From: Thioalkalivibrio paradoxus ARh 1 | GTDB lineage: Bacteria > Pseudomonadota > Gammaproteobacteria > Ectothiorhodospirales > Ectothiorhodospiraceae | DNA length: 64,000 bases | Assembly (NCBI RefSeq): GCF_000227685.2 | Contig: NZ_CP007029.1 | Coordinates: forward strand, 966,501-1,030,500 | Direction of reading: 5' to 3' | In this document: piece after piece, positions 7,332-15,216 of the stretch | Numbering within the stretch: the stretch's first letter is position 1 | Layout of the letters: the number at the start of each line of letters is the position of its first letter | Notes under the pieces: generated by a model | Seen by the model: the letters and a program-made list of their open reading frames with translations, nothing else | What the model was told of the DNA's origin: nothing | Databases searched by the model: none | Program-made: the position numbers and the translations under genes

Positions 7332-7580
7332 ATGGTTCGCACGCAGATCTACCTGACGGAGGTTGAGCAGCAGGCACTGCGTGTGCTGTCTCGGCGCACT
7401 GGGCGCTCCCAGAGCGAGTTGATCCGTGAGGCCGTGGATCAACTCATCGCGAAGTCCGAGAAGCCGGACCGGAAAGCGCTACTGCAGCAGGCACGGGGTA
7501 TCTGGCAGGGTCGAGAGGATCTGCCGGACTTCGCGGCGCTTCGACGTGAGCTTGATCGTTCTGGTCCGGATGCCAGCTAA
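7332..7580 (+). CDS. vapB: VapB-type ribbon-helix-helix antitoxin
   Basis: An 82-residue CopG/RHH antitoxin: VRTQIYLTEVEQQALRVLS is the ribbon and first helix, RTGRSQSELIREAVDQLI the second helix, and the C-terminal tail (IWQGREDLPDFAALRRELDR) is the usual toxin-binding region. The start at 7332 has GGAGGTG just upstream; a longer in-frame ORF begins inside repeat R2 and has no similarity there. A TATACA hexamer at 7288-7293 with TTGCTT 15 bp upstream is a possible promoter between R2 and the gene. It overlaps vapC by one base (TAATG). Confidence 0.9.
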   Translation: MVRTQIYLTEVEQQALRVLSRRTGRSQSELIREAVDQLIAKSEKPDRKALLQQARGIWQGREDLPDFAALRRELDRSGPDAS

Positions 7581-7978
7581 TGGCAGCGCGTCTGCTGCTG
7601 GATACGGATGTTCTGATTGATTATCTCCGGGGCGTTCCCGAGGCCGTGACCTACCTTGAAAGCCGAAAGGAGGTTTTTCTGATTTCGGCGGTTACGGTCG
7701 GCGAACTCTATGCTGGGGTGCGCGAGGGCCGCGAGCGAAAAGCGTTGGATGCATTCATGGGGGCCTTTGAGATCGTTGTGCTGGATGCGTCTCTGGCCGA
7801 GCGAGGTGGCCTGCTTCGGCGGGATTACGGCAAGAGCCATGGCACCGGCCTGGCGGATGCCTTGATCGCAGCCTCTGCGGAGCGCCAGGAAGCGGTTCTC
7901 GTAACGCTCAATCGCAAGCATTTCCCCATGCTCAGGGAAGTGCTCGTGCCCTATGAAAAGAGAAGAGTTCCCAGCTAA
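7580..7978 (+). CDS. vapC: VapC PIN-domain ribonuclease toxin
   Basis: A 132-residue VapC toxin. PIN acids are visible in LLLDTDVLIDYLRG, SAVTVGELYAGVREG and GTGLADALIAASA; the end (LVTLNRKHFPML) is the usual VapC close. Length and order (RHH antitoxin then PIN toxin, one-base overlap) are typical of VapBC. VapCs cut tRNAs or rRNA; the target here is unknown. It is distinct from the PIN toxin at 6742-7116 (different SxxE and DxxD contexts), so the two modules are not recent duplicates. Confidence 0.93.
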   Translation: MAARLLLDTDVLIDYLRGVPEAVTYLESRKEVFLISAVTVGELYAGVREGRERKALDAFMGAFEIVVLDASLAERGGLLRRDYGKSHGTGLADALIAASAERQEAVLVTLNRKHFPMLREVLVPYEKRRVPS

Positions 7979-7991
7979 GCGTTGCGGATTT

Positions 7992-8119
7992 TCGGGGACA
8001 GTACACCCATTGATTGCGTGAGCACTGGCTGGGACGACCCGTGTTCAGTCGAGGCTGCTCGATCATCTTCCGCAGCGCGGTAATCGCCGGCAGACAGCGG
8101 TACCGTGCACTGTCCCCTG
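7992..8119. repeat. MITE-like element R3 with 13-bp inverted ends
   Basis: A 128-bp element bounded by GGGGACAGTACAC and its inverted relative GTGCACTGTCCCC (one mismatch over 13 bp). The interior repeats R2 (TTCAGTCGAGGCTGCTCG) and, in one frame, reads HLPQRGNRRQTA, a remnant of a RAYT transposase N-terminus. It sits between vapBC and the UPF0158 gene. Confidence 0.65.
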
Positions 8120-8141
8120 AAACGAGATCGAGGACCAAGAA

Positions 8142-8603
8142 ATGGCACTGCCAGTTTCGATCCAGGATGTCGTGGATGCCATGCAGCTTCCGAACGATGA
8201 TTGGTGTTCATACCTTAACGTCGACACGGGTGAGATCGTGACCGTGACCGATGAGGATCAACGTCTGATCGAAGGCGATGTCGATCTGGACGACGTGCCA
8301 GCCTGGCAGCGCGAAGCGCTGCCCAAGGCTCGCGAGGCCCTGGAGTCGGACCGTTTCCTGGCACTTCCCCAACCGTTCGATATCCACGAATGGTCGATCA
8401 TGGAAGAATTCGCCGACGGTCTCAGCGACGAGGATTCACGCGCGGATGTGCTGGACGCGTTGCGGGGCCCGGGTGCATTTCGCCGTTTCCGGTCCACGAT
8501 CGAGCGGCTGGGGATCGAAAGCGACTGGTACCGACACCGGGACTTGGCGTTCGAGCGAATCGCGAAGGACTGGCTGGAGGCCAACAACGTGCCGTATCGA
8601 TAG
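8142..8603 (+). CDS. UPF0158-family protein
   Basis: A 153-residue soluble acidic protein. Similarity to UPF0158: the N-terminus (VSIQDVVDAMQL), a predicted strand YLNVDTGEIVTVTDED, the middle motif FLALPQPFDIHEWSIMEEFA, and the C-terminal IERLGIESDWYRHRDLAFERIAKDWLE. Function unknown for the family. It stands alone, between repeat R3 and a convergent small gene 11 bp away. Full length and apparently intact. Confidence 0.85.
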   Translation: MALPVSIQDVVDAMQLPNDDWCSYLNVDTGEIVTVTDEDQRLIEGDVDLDDVPAWQREALPKAREALESDRFLALPQPFDIHEWSIMEEFADGLSDEDSRADVLDALRGPGAFRRFRSTIERLGIESDWYRHRDLAFERIAKDWLEANNVPYR

Positions 8604-8614
8604 GGGTAGCCAGT

Positions 8615-8950
8615 TCAGTGCTTGTTGGCAAGGGGTGTGGCGGGCAGTGGCTGGAGCAGGTCGTCACAAGGATCAAGTCGGATTTCGTCGAAGTGCTCGG
8701 GCACGGCCTCCTGCATCAGTGGGAAGGCGGGATGGTCCAGCACACCGCTCCCCCTGAAGCAGCGTTGGCGGCATTCGTCGTCGGGCCATAGGGCATACGA
8801 CCAGAACAGGCCGTCCTCGCCCTCATGCAGGCGCGCACCGAAGGATCCGCAACGTTGATGGATCAGCGCCGTGCCCTCGACCCAGGCCTGCCGAAACTGC
8901 GCTTCATATCCGGGCCTGACGCGCCAGCGGTAAAGGATCGCGATGCTCAT
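8615..8950 (-). CDS. ABM-like (dimeric alpha/beta barrel) small protein
   Basis: A 111-residue protein beginning MSIAILYRWRVRPGYEAQFRQAW, the pattern of antibiotic-biosynthesis-monooxygenase-like ferredoxin folds; GSFGARLHEGEDGLFWSYALWPD continues it. The start at 8950 is chosen because upstream in-frame sequence has no similarity. No catalytic residues can be assigned; family members range from monooxygenases to haem-degrading enzymes. Convergent with the UPF0158 gene. Family assignment moderate, function unknown. Confidence 0.68.
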   Translation of the reverse strand: MSIAILYRWRVRPGYEAQFRQAWVEGTALIHQRCGSFGARLHEGEDGLFWSYALWPDDECRQRCFRGSGVLDHPAFPLMQEAVPEHFDEIRLDPCDDLLQPLPATPLANKH

Positions 8951-9096
8951 GAAACGGCTTCCGAGCGCCACTGGGTACCCGGCTGTTCCGAGCTCGCGTG
9001 CAACTGCTCGGCCATGTGCAGAACCATCCCGAACTCGACCCGGGCGCCGTGCTGCGGGGTTCGCTCGCCGATGGGCTGCATGGCGAAGTCGCCGCA

Positions 9097-9534
9097 ATGA
9101 ACCGGGAGAACTTCATCGTGCGCATGCACCTGGAGGCGGTCGAGCGGTTTCAGGACCGGGGCGCCTGGGAGCGGCTGAGCGAGGGCGATCGCGAGACGCT
9201 GCTGTCCGCTCTGCTGGCCCGCAGCGCGTCGCCCTCGCTCGCCCACTTCGTGCGCAGCCTGGTCGGCCTGGATCGGACGGCCGCCCAGGCGGCGTTCTCC
9301 CGGTTCCTGAACGACCGCAGCCTTGCGCCGCAGCAGATCCGCTTCGTCGAGATGGTGATCGACCAGCTCACCGCGCGCGGCGTGATGGACGCGTCCGCGC
9401 TCTACGAGCCGCCGTTCAGCAGCCTGCACGCGGGCGGCCCGGACGAACTGTTCGCGGGCAGGGCGAACGTGATCAACGCCGTGTTCCAGACCCTGGCATC
9501 GCTGGAACCCCGGGTTCGGGCCGCCGCAGGCTGA
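9097..9534 (+). pseudogene. hsdR: type I restriction subunit HsdR, C-terminal remnant
   Basis: The frame reads ENFIVRMHLEAVERFQDRGAW, then FVRSLVGLDRTAAQAAFSRF and IRFVEMVIDQLTARGVMDAS, ending with LHAGGPDELF. These are characteristic of the C-terminal region of HsdR subunits (EcoEI-type), the motor/nuclease of type I restriction. HsdR is ~800-1000 residues; fewer than 150 remain, and two parts that are far apart in intact proteins are brought close together, so there is an internal deletion as well as loss of the helicase and nuclease domains. No hsdM or hsdS is nearby. Confidence 0.75.
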
Positions 9535-9680
9535 GGGCTGTGGGGCAAGATCAGGGACGTACCGACATGACGCCGCAGGCGGTGGGGGCGGGCGCAACGC
9601 TGGTCAGGAAGCCGTGGAAGATGTCTTGGGGTGGCTACAGCGGCTACTTCAAGGATCCTGAAGGCCAACTTGGCCAGTCG

Positions 9681-9708
9681 CCATATTTGCCACCATATTA
9701 AGATATGG
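9681..9708. promoter_or_regulatory. inverted repeat upstream of brnTA (candidate BrnA operator)
   Basis: CCATAT at 9681-9686 and ATATGG at 9703-9708 form an inverted repeat with a further CCATAT at 9693. It is an AT-rich patch 33 bp before brnT. BrnA-type antitoxins are DNA-binding autorepressors, so this is the likely operator; the assignment is inferred from position and symmetry. Confidence 0.45.
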
Positions 9709-9740
9709 AAATCGCGCCATACGTCTGCTAGGCTCTCCGC

Positions 9741-10019
9741 ATGAGCATGGAAAGCTTTGAATGGGATCCGGAGAAGGATCTTCTCAATCAGGCTAAGCAC
9801 GGCGTTTCCTTCGCTGAAGCGCAGTTGGCTTTCGCTGATCCGGATCGTGTTATTGCTGAAGACCTGTCCCACAGTCACACTGAGAAACGGTATTACTGTT
9901 TCGGGAAGGCCGGGGACGGCATATTGACTGTCCGATTCACATTCCGCCTTGGTGTCATCCGGATTATCGGGGCGGGCTATTGGCGCAAAGGTAAGCAGAT
10001 TTATGAGCGCGAAAATTAA
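9741..10019 (+). CDS. brnT: BrnT-family ribonuclease toxin
   Basis: A 92-residue RelE-fold toxin. Motifs: FEWDPEKDLLNQAKHGVSFAEA, with the KHG signature, RYYCFGKAGDGILTVRFTFR and IRIIGAGYWRKGKQIYE. All are typical of BrnT, whose C-terminal R-rich strand holds catalytic residues. Local AT content is higher than the surroundings. It overlaps brnA by 17 bp, the normal toxin-first arrangement of this system. Confidence 0.93.
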   Translation: MSMESFEWDPEKDLLNQAKHGVSFAEAQLAFADPDRVIAEDLSHSHTEKRYYCFGKAGDGILTVRFTFRLGVIRIIGAGYWRKGKQIYEREN

Positions 10020-10284
10020 ATACACTGATGAGCCCGTCGGCCCTTTAAAGGTCGTATCCGATTTCCTGCCCGCTCCGGAGGAGCTCGTATTCAAGGAAGA
10101 TACGGTTAAAGTGACGATTGCTCTGAGCAAGGAGAGCGTTGAGTTTTTCAAGCATGAGGCTGAAAAGCATCATACCCAGTACCAGAAGATGATCCGCCGG
10201 TTGCTGGATGCCTATACGCTGGCGCATAAGAGGCCTCTAACAAAGCGTTCCAGCCGACGGAGAAAGCGCGCGGCTGAACGCTGA
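10003..10284 (+). CDS. brnA: BrnA-family antitoxin
   Basis: A 93-residue antitoxin: an N-terminal variable part (YTDEPVGPLKVVSDFLPAPE) and a C-terminal RHH/CopG-like region (KVTIALSKESVEFFKHEAEK ... YQKMIRRLLDAYT), then a basic tail. The start at 10003 is inside the brnT 3' end; an ORF start at 9949 would overlap brnT too far. It neutralises BrnT and represses the operon in known systems. Followed after its stop by a small CTGACG/CGTCAG hairpin. Confidence 0.9.
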   Translation: MSAKIKYTDEPVGPLKVVSDFLPAPEELVFKEDTVKVTIALSKESVEFFKHEAEKHHTQYQKMIRRLLDAYTLAHKRPLTKRSSRRRKRAAER

Positions 10285-10297
10285 CGTTGTGCGTCAG
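10281..10297. terminator. short hairpin between convergent brnA and SDR gene
   Basis: CTGACG (10281-10286), a 5-nt loop and CGTCAG (10292-10297) lie between the convergent stops of brnA and the NmrA-like gene. There is no U-tract, so at most a weak bidirectional terminator. Confidence 0.3.
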
Positions 10298-10298
10298 G

Positions 10299-11213
10299 TC
10301 ACAAGGGCCTTCTCAGACGAGCTTCCTTTCCGTCGCGGTATTCGGCGACGCGGCTACGGTGGGCTGGGGTCAGGGCGTGCCGCCAGGCGCCGGAGGCTGC
10401 GGCGTCGCGCGCGTAGTCGCTGAAAGCCCGTGGCACGCGGCCCAGGGCGCGCTGGACCCCGTCGCCAAGCTGAGCATTGCGGCCGTCGAGGACCTCGGAG
10501 AAGAGGTAGGAAAGCAGGGCCACGGCCGCCTCCGGTTCACCTTGCTCGGCCAGCGCGGACACGAACTGCTCCATGGAGATCTGCACGTAGTCAACCTGCC
10601 TGCCGGTGGCTCTGGCGATCTGCTCGACCGCTTCCGCGAAGGTCAGCAGCTGAGGACCGGTGAGTTCATAGATGTGCCCGGCGCGCCCGCTCTCCGTCAG
10701 CGCAGCGACCGCGACGTCTGCGACGTCGTCGAGGTCGACGAAGGGCTCTGCCACGCTCCCGGCCGGCAATGCGACTTCACCGGCGAGCACCATGTCCAGG
10801 AAGCTGCCTTCGCTGAAGTTCTGGCAGAACCAGCTGGAGCGCAGGACGGTCCAGTCGGCGCCTGAGCGCCGCACAGCGTGTTCGGCGAGCTGTGCGCCTT
10901 CTTCACCCCGCCCGGAAAGCAGTACCAGACGCCGAACCCCGCTCGCCACCGCCAACTCCGCGAAAGACCCGACGGTTGCAGCAGCGCCTGGCACTGCCAG
11001 GTCCGGGAAGTACGCCAGGTACGCGGAGGTCACGCCGAGCACAGCAGGCGCCCAGGTCTCTCTGTCCTCCCAGTCGAATGGAGGCCGGCCGGAGCGCGAA
11101 CCAACCCGCACGGGCACACCGCGCGCCGAGAGCCGCTCCACAATGCGCCGGCCGGTCTTGCCCGTGCCGCTGAGAACCAGGGTCGTTTCTGTCGTCAGGC
11201 CGGTCCGCTTCAT
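10299..11213 (-). CDS. NmrA-like NAD(P)-binding SDR oxidoreductase
   Basis: A 304-residue atypical short-chain dehydrogenase. The N-terminus TLVLSGTGKTGRRIVERL is a GxxGxxG Rossmann dinucleotide site; LVLLSGRGEEG, WTVLRSSWFCQNFSEG and VDLDDVADVAVAALTE are NmrA/quinone-oxidoreductase-2-type motifs. No classical YxxxK pair is seen, as usual in this branch. The start at 11213 has GAGGGACC upstream. It is divergent from an AraC regulator 143 bp away, which probably controls it. Substrate unknown. Confidence 0.85.
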   Translation of the reverse strand: MKRTGLTTETTLVLSGTGKTGRRIVERLSARGVPVRVGSRSGRPPFDWEDRETWAPAVLGVTSAYLAYFPDLAVPGAAATVGSFAELAVASGVRRLVLLSGRGEEGAQLAEHAVRRSGADWTVLRSSWFCQNFSEGSFLDMVLAGEVALPAGSVAEPFVDLDDVADVAVAALTESGRAGHIYELTGPQLLTFAEAVEQIARATGRQVDYVQISMEQFVSALAEQGEPEAAVALLSYLFSEVLDGRNAQLGDGVQRALGRVPRAFSDYARDAAASGAWRHALTPAHRSRVAEYRDGKEARLRRPL

Positions 11214-11356
11214 GGTTGGTCCCTCGTTGTGAGTTTCGCTGTACGTCCAGTTTCGTTGCTGAGAACCGGACGAACAATTCTCGATTAGCTCGATTTCATG
11301 CCTATCCGTCCATTTCTTCTGGACGGCGGTGTGGATCGAAGCGCACACTCGGTCGC
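11214..11356. promoter_or_regulatory. divergent promoter region, SDR / AraC regulator
   Basis: A 143-bp gap between divergent starts, the only possible place for both promoters. It is AT-richer than the flanks. No confident -10/-35 or direct repeat could be fixed by eye. Confidence 0.4.
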
Positions 11357-12358
11357 ATGAAGGCAAAGGATCTGTGGAGCCCGCTGGATCGGCTCGGCGA
11401 AGCGCTGCACCTGCTGCGGATGAGCGGCAGCTTCTATTGCCGTTCCGAGTTCACGGCACCCTGGGCTCTGGAGCTTCCCGCGTTCGAGGACTGCCTGATG
11501 TTCCACGTCGTGACTTCGGGCCAGTGCTGGCTGGAAGTCGAGGGCGCCGAGCGCCGGATGCTGCAGCGCGGGGATTTCGCGCTCGTGCCACATGGCGAAG
11601 GCCACACCCTGCGGAGCGAGTTCGGCATTGCTGCCGCGAAGCTTTTCGATCTTCCTCGGGAACTCGTGAGTGAGCGCTACGAGATCCTTCGGACCGGTGG
11701 CGGCGGGGAGGCAACGAGCGTGGTGTGCGGCGTCGTCCGTTTCGAGCACCCGGCCGCGCAGCGCCTGGTCGCGCTGCTTCCGAAGATGGTTGTGGTCGAG
11801 GCCTCGAGTTCCCCTCACGCGGATTGGACCCAGAGCACGCTGCGCCTCATGGCTGACGAAGCCAGGGCGCTCCTCCCGGGAGGCGAGACGGTCATCACGA
11901 GGCTCTCCGACATTCTGGTGGTCCAGGCGATCCGGTCCTGGATCGCGCAGGACCCCGCTGCGCGCAAGGGTTGGCTCGGAGCGCTTCAGGACCGGCAGAT
12001 CGGTCGCGCCCTCGCGCACATTCATCGCGACCCGGCGCGCGAGTGGACGGTGGCATCGCTCGCGGACGAGGTGGCCATGTCGCGCTCGGCACTTGCGGCA
12101 CGCTTTACCGCACTCGTCGGGGAGCCGGTGATGCGTTACGTGACGCGCTGGAGAATGCATCTCGCACTCACGCAACTGAAGGAGGAGGATACGCCGCTCT
12201 GCGATCTGGCGTCCCGCCTCGGCTACCAGTCCGAGGCCGCGTTCAGCCGCGCCTTCAAGCGCTTCATCGGCGTCGCGCCGGGCGCCGTTCGGGCCCAGGC
12301 AAGGCCTGCTACTGCCCAACAGACGGTCTCGGCGGACGAGCCCAAGCCCCGCCGCTGA
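11357..12358 (+). CDS. AraC-family regulator with N-terminal cupin domain
   Basis: A 333-residue transcription regulator. The N-terminal ~190 residues are a cupin-type sensor domain (FHVVTSGQCWLEVEG, RRMLQRGDFALVPHGEGHTL). The C-terminal ~100 residues are an AraC/XylS double HTH: VASLADEVAMSRSALAARF and LCDLASRLGYQSEAAFSRAF, ending FKRFIGVAPGAVR. This cupin-AraC architecture usually controls an adjacent oxidoreductase in response to a small molecule, and the neighbour here is the divergent NmrA-like SDR. The start at 11357 begins family similarity; longer ORF sequence upstream overlaps the promoter region. Confidence 0.9.
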   Translation: MKAKDLWSPLDRLGEALHLLRMSGSFYCRSEFTAPWALELPAFEDCLMFHVVTSGQCWLEVEGAERRMLQRGDFALVPHGEGHTLRSEFGIAAAKLFDLPRELVSERYEILRTGGGGEATSVVCGVVRFEHPAAQRLVALLPKMVVVEASSSPHADWTQSTLRLMADEARALLPGGETVITRLSDILVVQAIRSWIAQDPAARKGWLGALQDRQIGRALAHIHRDPAREWTVASLADEVAMSRSALAARFTALVGEPVMRYVTRWRMHLALTQLKEEDTPLCDLASRLGYQSEAAFSRAFKRFIGVAPGAVRAQARPATAQQTVSADEPKPRR

Positions 12359-12579
12359 GCCCGAGCGTTGGCAAGAATGAGGGTGCCGACTCATGGATGG
12401 CTTTGGAATGCGGGAGGCGAGGCCCTCCGACCTGCCAGGCCTCGAGCAGCGGCTCAATCTGGACATGTGACGCCGCGGTGTGGCAAGGACGTTTCCCATC
12501 ACGCGGCTACGTCCGCGTGTCTGATCACGGCCTCATGAGGAGGCCGGGGAACGGAAATTCAGGCCTCGGGGTTGAGCAC

Positions 12580-13317
12580 ATGGCGAGACCTTACCTGCCG
12601 GCGATCCTGGTGCTGTTGGCCGCACCCATGAGTGGGTGCGGGCTCGTCAGTGACGCGGACGAGACGTTCTACTTCGGCGAAAAACGGCAGCCCGTTGAAC
12701 TGGAGTACCAGTACGTCGCTCTCGCCAATGAGCTTCAATCGATCAAGCCCTGCTATCTCATCCATCCTCGTAGTTTGAGGGCTGGAGCATTCGGCTCGGT
12801 GGGAAGCCAGGTGTCGCTGAATCGCAGCACCTGCTTTGCGTGGGTGGCGGAAGGCTCGGGAAACGAAAAGCCTTGCGATAAGGTCCGGTCGGCGAGCACG
12901 CTGTTCCTGTCGGGAGCGGATCTGAACGCGGAGACGTGCCGCCGGAATGCACGTGTCCCGGGTATGGTGTCCTTGAGGCTGGATGTGCCCGCAATCGTCG
13001 TATTGGCCGGCTACGAGGAAGAGGAAATCGACGCCTATCTGGTATCGGAAGGTCGATTCAGCGGCATCGAGGCAGCGAAGAGTTACCGGCGGGACCAGCC
13101 TTCGACCTACTGGAACGAGGTGCAGATGACGCTGCTTCACACCGAACAGTTCTTCGATCGGATCGGGCGCCTGCCCGGATTCGGTACCGCCGAAGATCAG
13201 GCGACCATGAATGCCCTCAGGTGGGAACCCCGGCAGCAGCGGCTCTGGACCCTGCCGGAGCAGCGCACGCGTTCGGTACCGGAAATCAGAGTGCCGGCGC
13301 CGTCGGAACGGGAATGA
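12580..13317 (+). CDS. putative lipoprotein, unknown function
   Basis: A 245-residue protein with a lipoprotein-type signal (MARPYLPAILVLLAAPMSGC), the Cys at 20 being the lipidation site. The mature part contains several Cys residues (KPCYLIHP, STCFAWV, KPCDK, ETCRR), suggesting disulfides in the periplasm. No family recognised. The start at 12580 is the only one giving a signal peptide; the open frame extends far upstream, antisense to nothing known. It stands alone between the AraC gene and a HIT-like gene. Confidence 0.65.
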   Translation: MARPYLPAILVLLAAPMSGCGLVSDADETFYFGEKRQPVELEYQYVALANELQSIKPCYLIHPRSLRAGAFGSVGSQVSLNRSTCFAWVAEGSGNEKPCDKVRSASTLFLSGADLNAETCRRNARVPGMVSLRLDVPAIVVLAGYEEEEIDAYLVSEGRFSGIEAAKSYRRDQPSTYWNEVQMTLLHTEQFFDRIGRLPGFGTAEDQATMNALRWEPRQQRLWTLPEQRTRSVPEIRVPAPSERE

Positions 13318-13537
13318 CGGCTGGACGCGCCTGTTTGCGCGTTGCGGAAATAGCGAGTGATTCCATGCAGCCGAGGGCCGCAGCTCGCGCGGCGGATCGA
13401 TGTCTCTTGGCTTGGTCTGCCGGGACCTGCGCGCCGATTCGGGGGTTCGGCAGCCATAGCGGCATGGCGCACCGCGGCGCCGAAATCCACTTGAATCGGG
13501 TGCCTCCATTCTGACGCAGGCCCGTCCAGGTTCCTCG

Positions 13538-13984
13538 ATGACCAGCCCTCAACCAGACCAGAACTGCTATTTCTGCCGGGTTTCCGCCGGCTTGGCCGAC
13601 CCGTTCATTTTCGAGAACCGATCGTTCATCGGCATCTTCGACACCAACCCGGTCAATCCGGGGCATGCACTGGTGATTCCCCGGCGGCACGTCGTCTCGC
13701 TGTTCGAGCTCAACGAAACGGAGCAGTCGGACTACTTCGACGCCGTCCGCGGGGTCCGGCAGGCGATCGAAGCGACCGACATGAACGACCTGTGCCGGAA
13801 CATGCTGGACCGCGACTATTTGAGGGAGCGACCGAAGGGCCACATCGAAGCGGTGCTGAAAGGGCCCTTCCTGAACAGGCGGCCCGATCGTGGCGCGCGG
13901 GATGCCCGGGCCACGAGTGCCGGAGCGTGCTATACAGAATCTGTCCATCACCAACAGGTCAGATTCCGTCAGGCACTCGGTTGA
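13538..13984 (+). CDS. HIT-domain protein lacking the histidine triad (likely degenerate)
   Basis: The first ~85 residues are a good HIT-family (nucleotide hydrolase) N-terminus: CYFCRVSAGL (zinc-type CxxC), FENRSFIGIFDTNPVNPGHA, LVIPRRHVVSLFEL, then YFDAVRGVRQAIEA. After that the usual NxGxxAGQxxxHxHxHxxP region should follow but does not: the remaining ~60 residues show no HIT similarity and no HxHxH triad. The gene may have lost its 3' half by fusion to unrelated DNA, leaving a catalytically dead product. It precedes the DUF5996 gene by 23 bp. Confidence 0.6.
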   Translation: MTSPQPDQNCYFCRVSAGLADPFIFENRSFIGIFDTNPVNPGHALVIPRRHVVSLFELNETEQSDYFDAVRGVRQAIEATDMNDLCRNMLDRDYLRERPKGHIEAVLKGPFLNRRPDRGARDARATSAGACYTESVHHQQVRFRQALG

Positions 13985-14007
13985 CGGTTGACCAGGGAAA
14001 GAATCGG

Positions 14008-14955
14008 ATGACGAATCAGTCGAGCTCCGGGACGGAGCAGTGGCCGTCCGTGCCGTTGGAGGCGTGGAGCGACACCTGCGCGACCCTCCACCTGTGGACC
14101 CAGATCGTGGGCAAGATCCGCTTGACGCAGAGCCCATGGGTGAATCACTCATGGAATGCGACGCTGTACGTGACGGCCCGCGGTCTGACCACGTCGCCCG
14201 TCCCGCACGGCGCCCGGGTATTCGAGATCGAGTTCGACTTCATCGCGCATCGCCTTTCGGTGCGTACGAGCGAAGGGGAAACGGGGGGCTTCGCGCTCAG
14301 GCCCGAATCCGTCGCGGGCTTCTACGCGAGGCTGATGGATGAGATGGGCCGCCTGAACCTGCCGGTGACGATCCAAAGGAAACCGAACGAGGTCACCGAG
14401 GCCATTCCGTTCGATCGGGATGATCGCCCCCGATCGTACGATCCGGTCTTTGTGAACAGGTACTGGCGCGCTCTGGCGCAGGTGGACCGGGTCTTCAAGC
14501 AGTTCCGCGCGAGGTTCATCGGGAAGTGCAGCCCCGTGCATTACTTCTGGGGCGCCCCCGACCTGGCGGTGACGCGGTTTTCGGGGCGGCCGGCGCCGCA
14601 ACACCCGGGGGGGATTCCCAATCTTCCCGACTGGGTGACGCGGGAAGCCTATTCGCACGAGGTCAGCAGCTGCGGTTTCTGGTCAGGCGGCGGGCCCGTT
14701 CCGTATCCGGCCTTCTACTCGTACGCCTATCCCGAGCCGCAGGGGTTCGCGGATGCGGCGATCCAGCCGGCCGAGGCCTTCTTCAGTACCGATCTTCGCG
14801 AGTTCGTTCTCCCCTACGATGCGGTTCGGCAGTCACCGGATCCGGACGGCATGCTGTTGGACTTTCTGCAAACCACGTATGACGCCGCAGCGGATCTGGC
14901 GCACTGGGACCGGGGATCCCTGGAGCGCGATCGTGATCCGAGAGACGCGCTCTGA
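14008..14955 (+). CDS. DUF5996-family protein
   Basis: A 315-residue soluble protein of unknown function. Similarity to DUF5996: WSDTCATLHLWTQIVGKIRL, WVNHSWNATLYVTARGLTT, DRVFKQFRARFIGKCSPVHYFWGAPDLAVTRFSG (interrupted motif), SHEVSSCGFWSGGG and FYSYAYPEP. Rich in Trp and aromatic residues. Start at 14008 with a GGAAAG upstream. Full length for the family. No neighbour suggests a role. Confidence 0.82.
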   Translation: MTNQSSSGTEQWPSVPLEAWSDTCATLHLWTQIVGKIRLTQSPWVNHSWNATLYVTARGLTTSPVPHGARVFEIEFDFIAHRLSVRTSEGETGGFALRPESVAGFYARLMDEMGRLNLPVTIQRKPNEVTEAIPFDRDDRPRSYDPVFVNRYWRALAQVDRVFKQFRARFIGKCSPVHYFWGAPDLAVTRFSGRPAPQHPGGIPNLPDWVTREAYSHEVSSCGFWSGGGPVPYPAFYSYAYPEPQGFADAAIQPAEAFFSTDLREFVLPYDAVRQSPDPDGMLLDFLQTTYDAAADLAHWDRGSLERDRDPRDAL

Positions 14956-15049
14956 CGAGCGGCGGACGCGGAGACACGCGCCGCGCGCGCAGCCCTGACC
15001 GCCGCCGCAGGTCGGCCAGCCGCCGCGAGTCGGCAAGGAATGAATCGAC

Positions 15050-15190
15050 ATGGCGACACCCAGTTCTTCCGAGGCGCAGGCCCGGATTGTCTATTTTTCT
15101 CACGGCGGAGGTCCGTTGCCCATTCTCGGCGACGCCAGCCACCGGGCGCGGGTGGAGCTCCTGCGAGAGCTTCCGGAGCCACCGGCTGGC
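15050..15190 (+). pseudogene. LigB/DODA-type extradiol dioxygenase, N-terminal fragment
   Basis: The frame begins MATPSSSEAQ and then reads RIVYFSHGGGPLPILGD and ARVELLRELPEPP, matching the start of DODA/LigB-class ring-cleaving dioxygenases, where the His of SHGGGP binds iron. Family proteins are ~260-280 residues; here similarity stops after ~45, where sequence becomes the 3' end of the opposite-strand SDR gene. A clear truncation. Confidence 0.65.
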
Positions 15191-15216
15191 CTCGGGCAAA
15201 CCGGCGGCCGAGCCGG

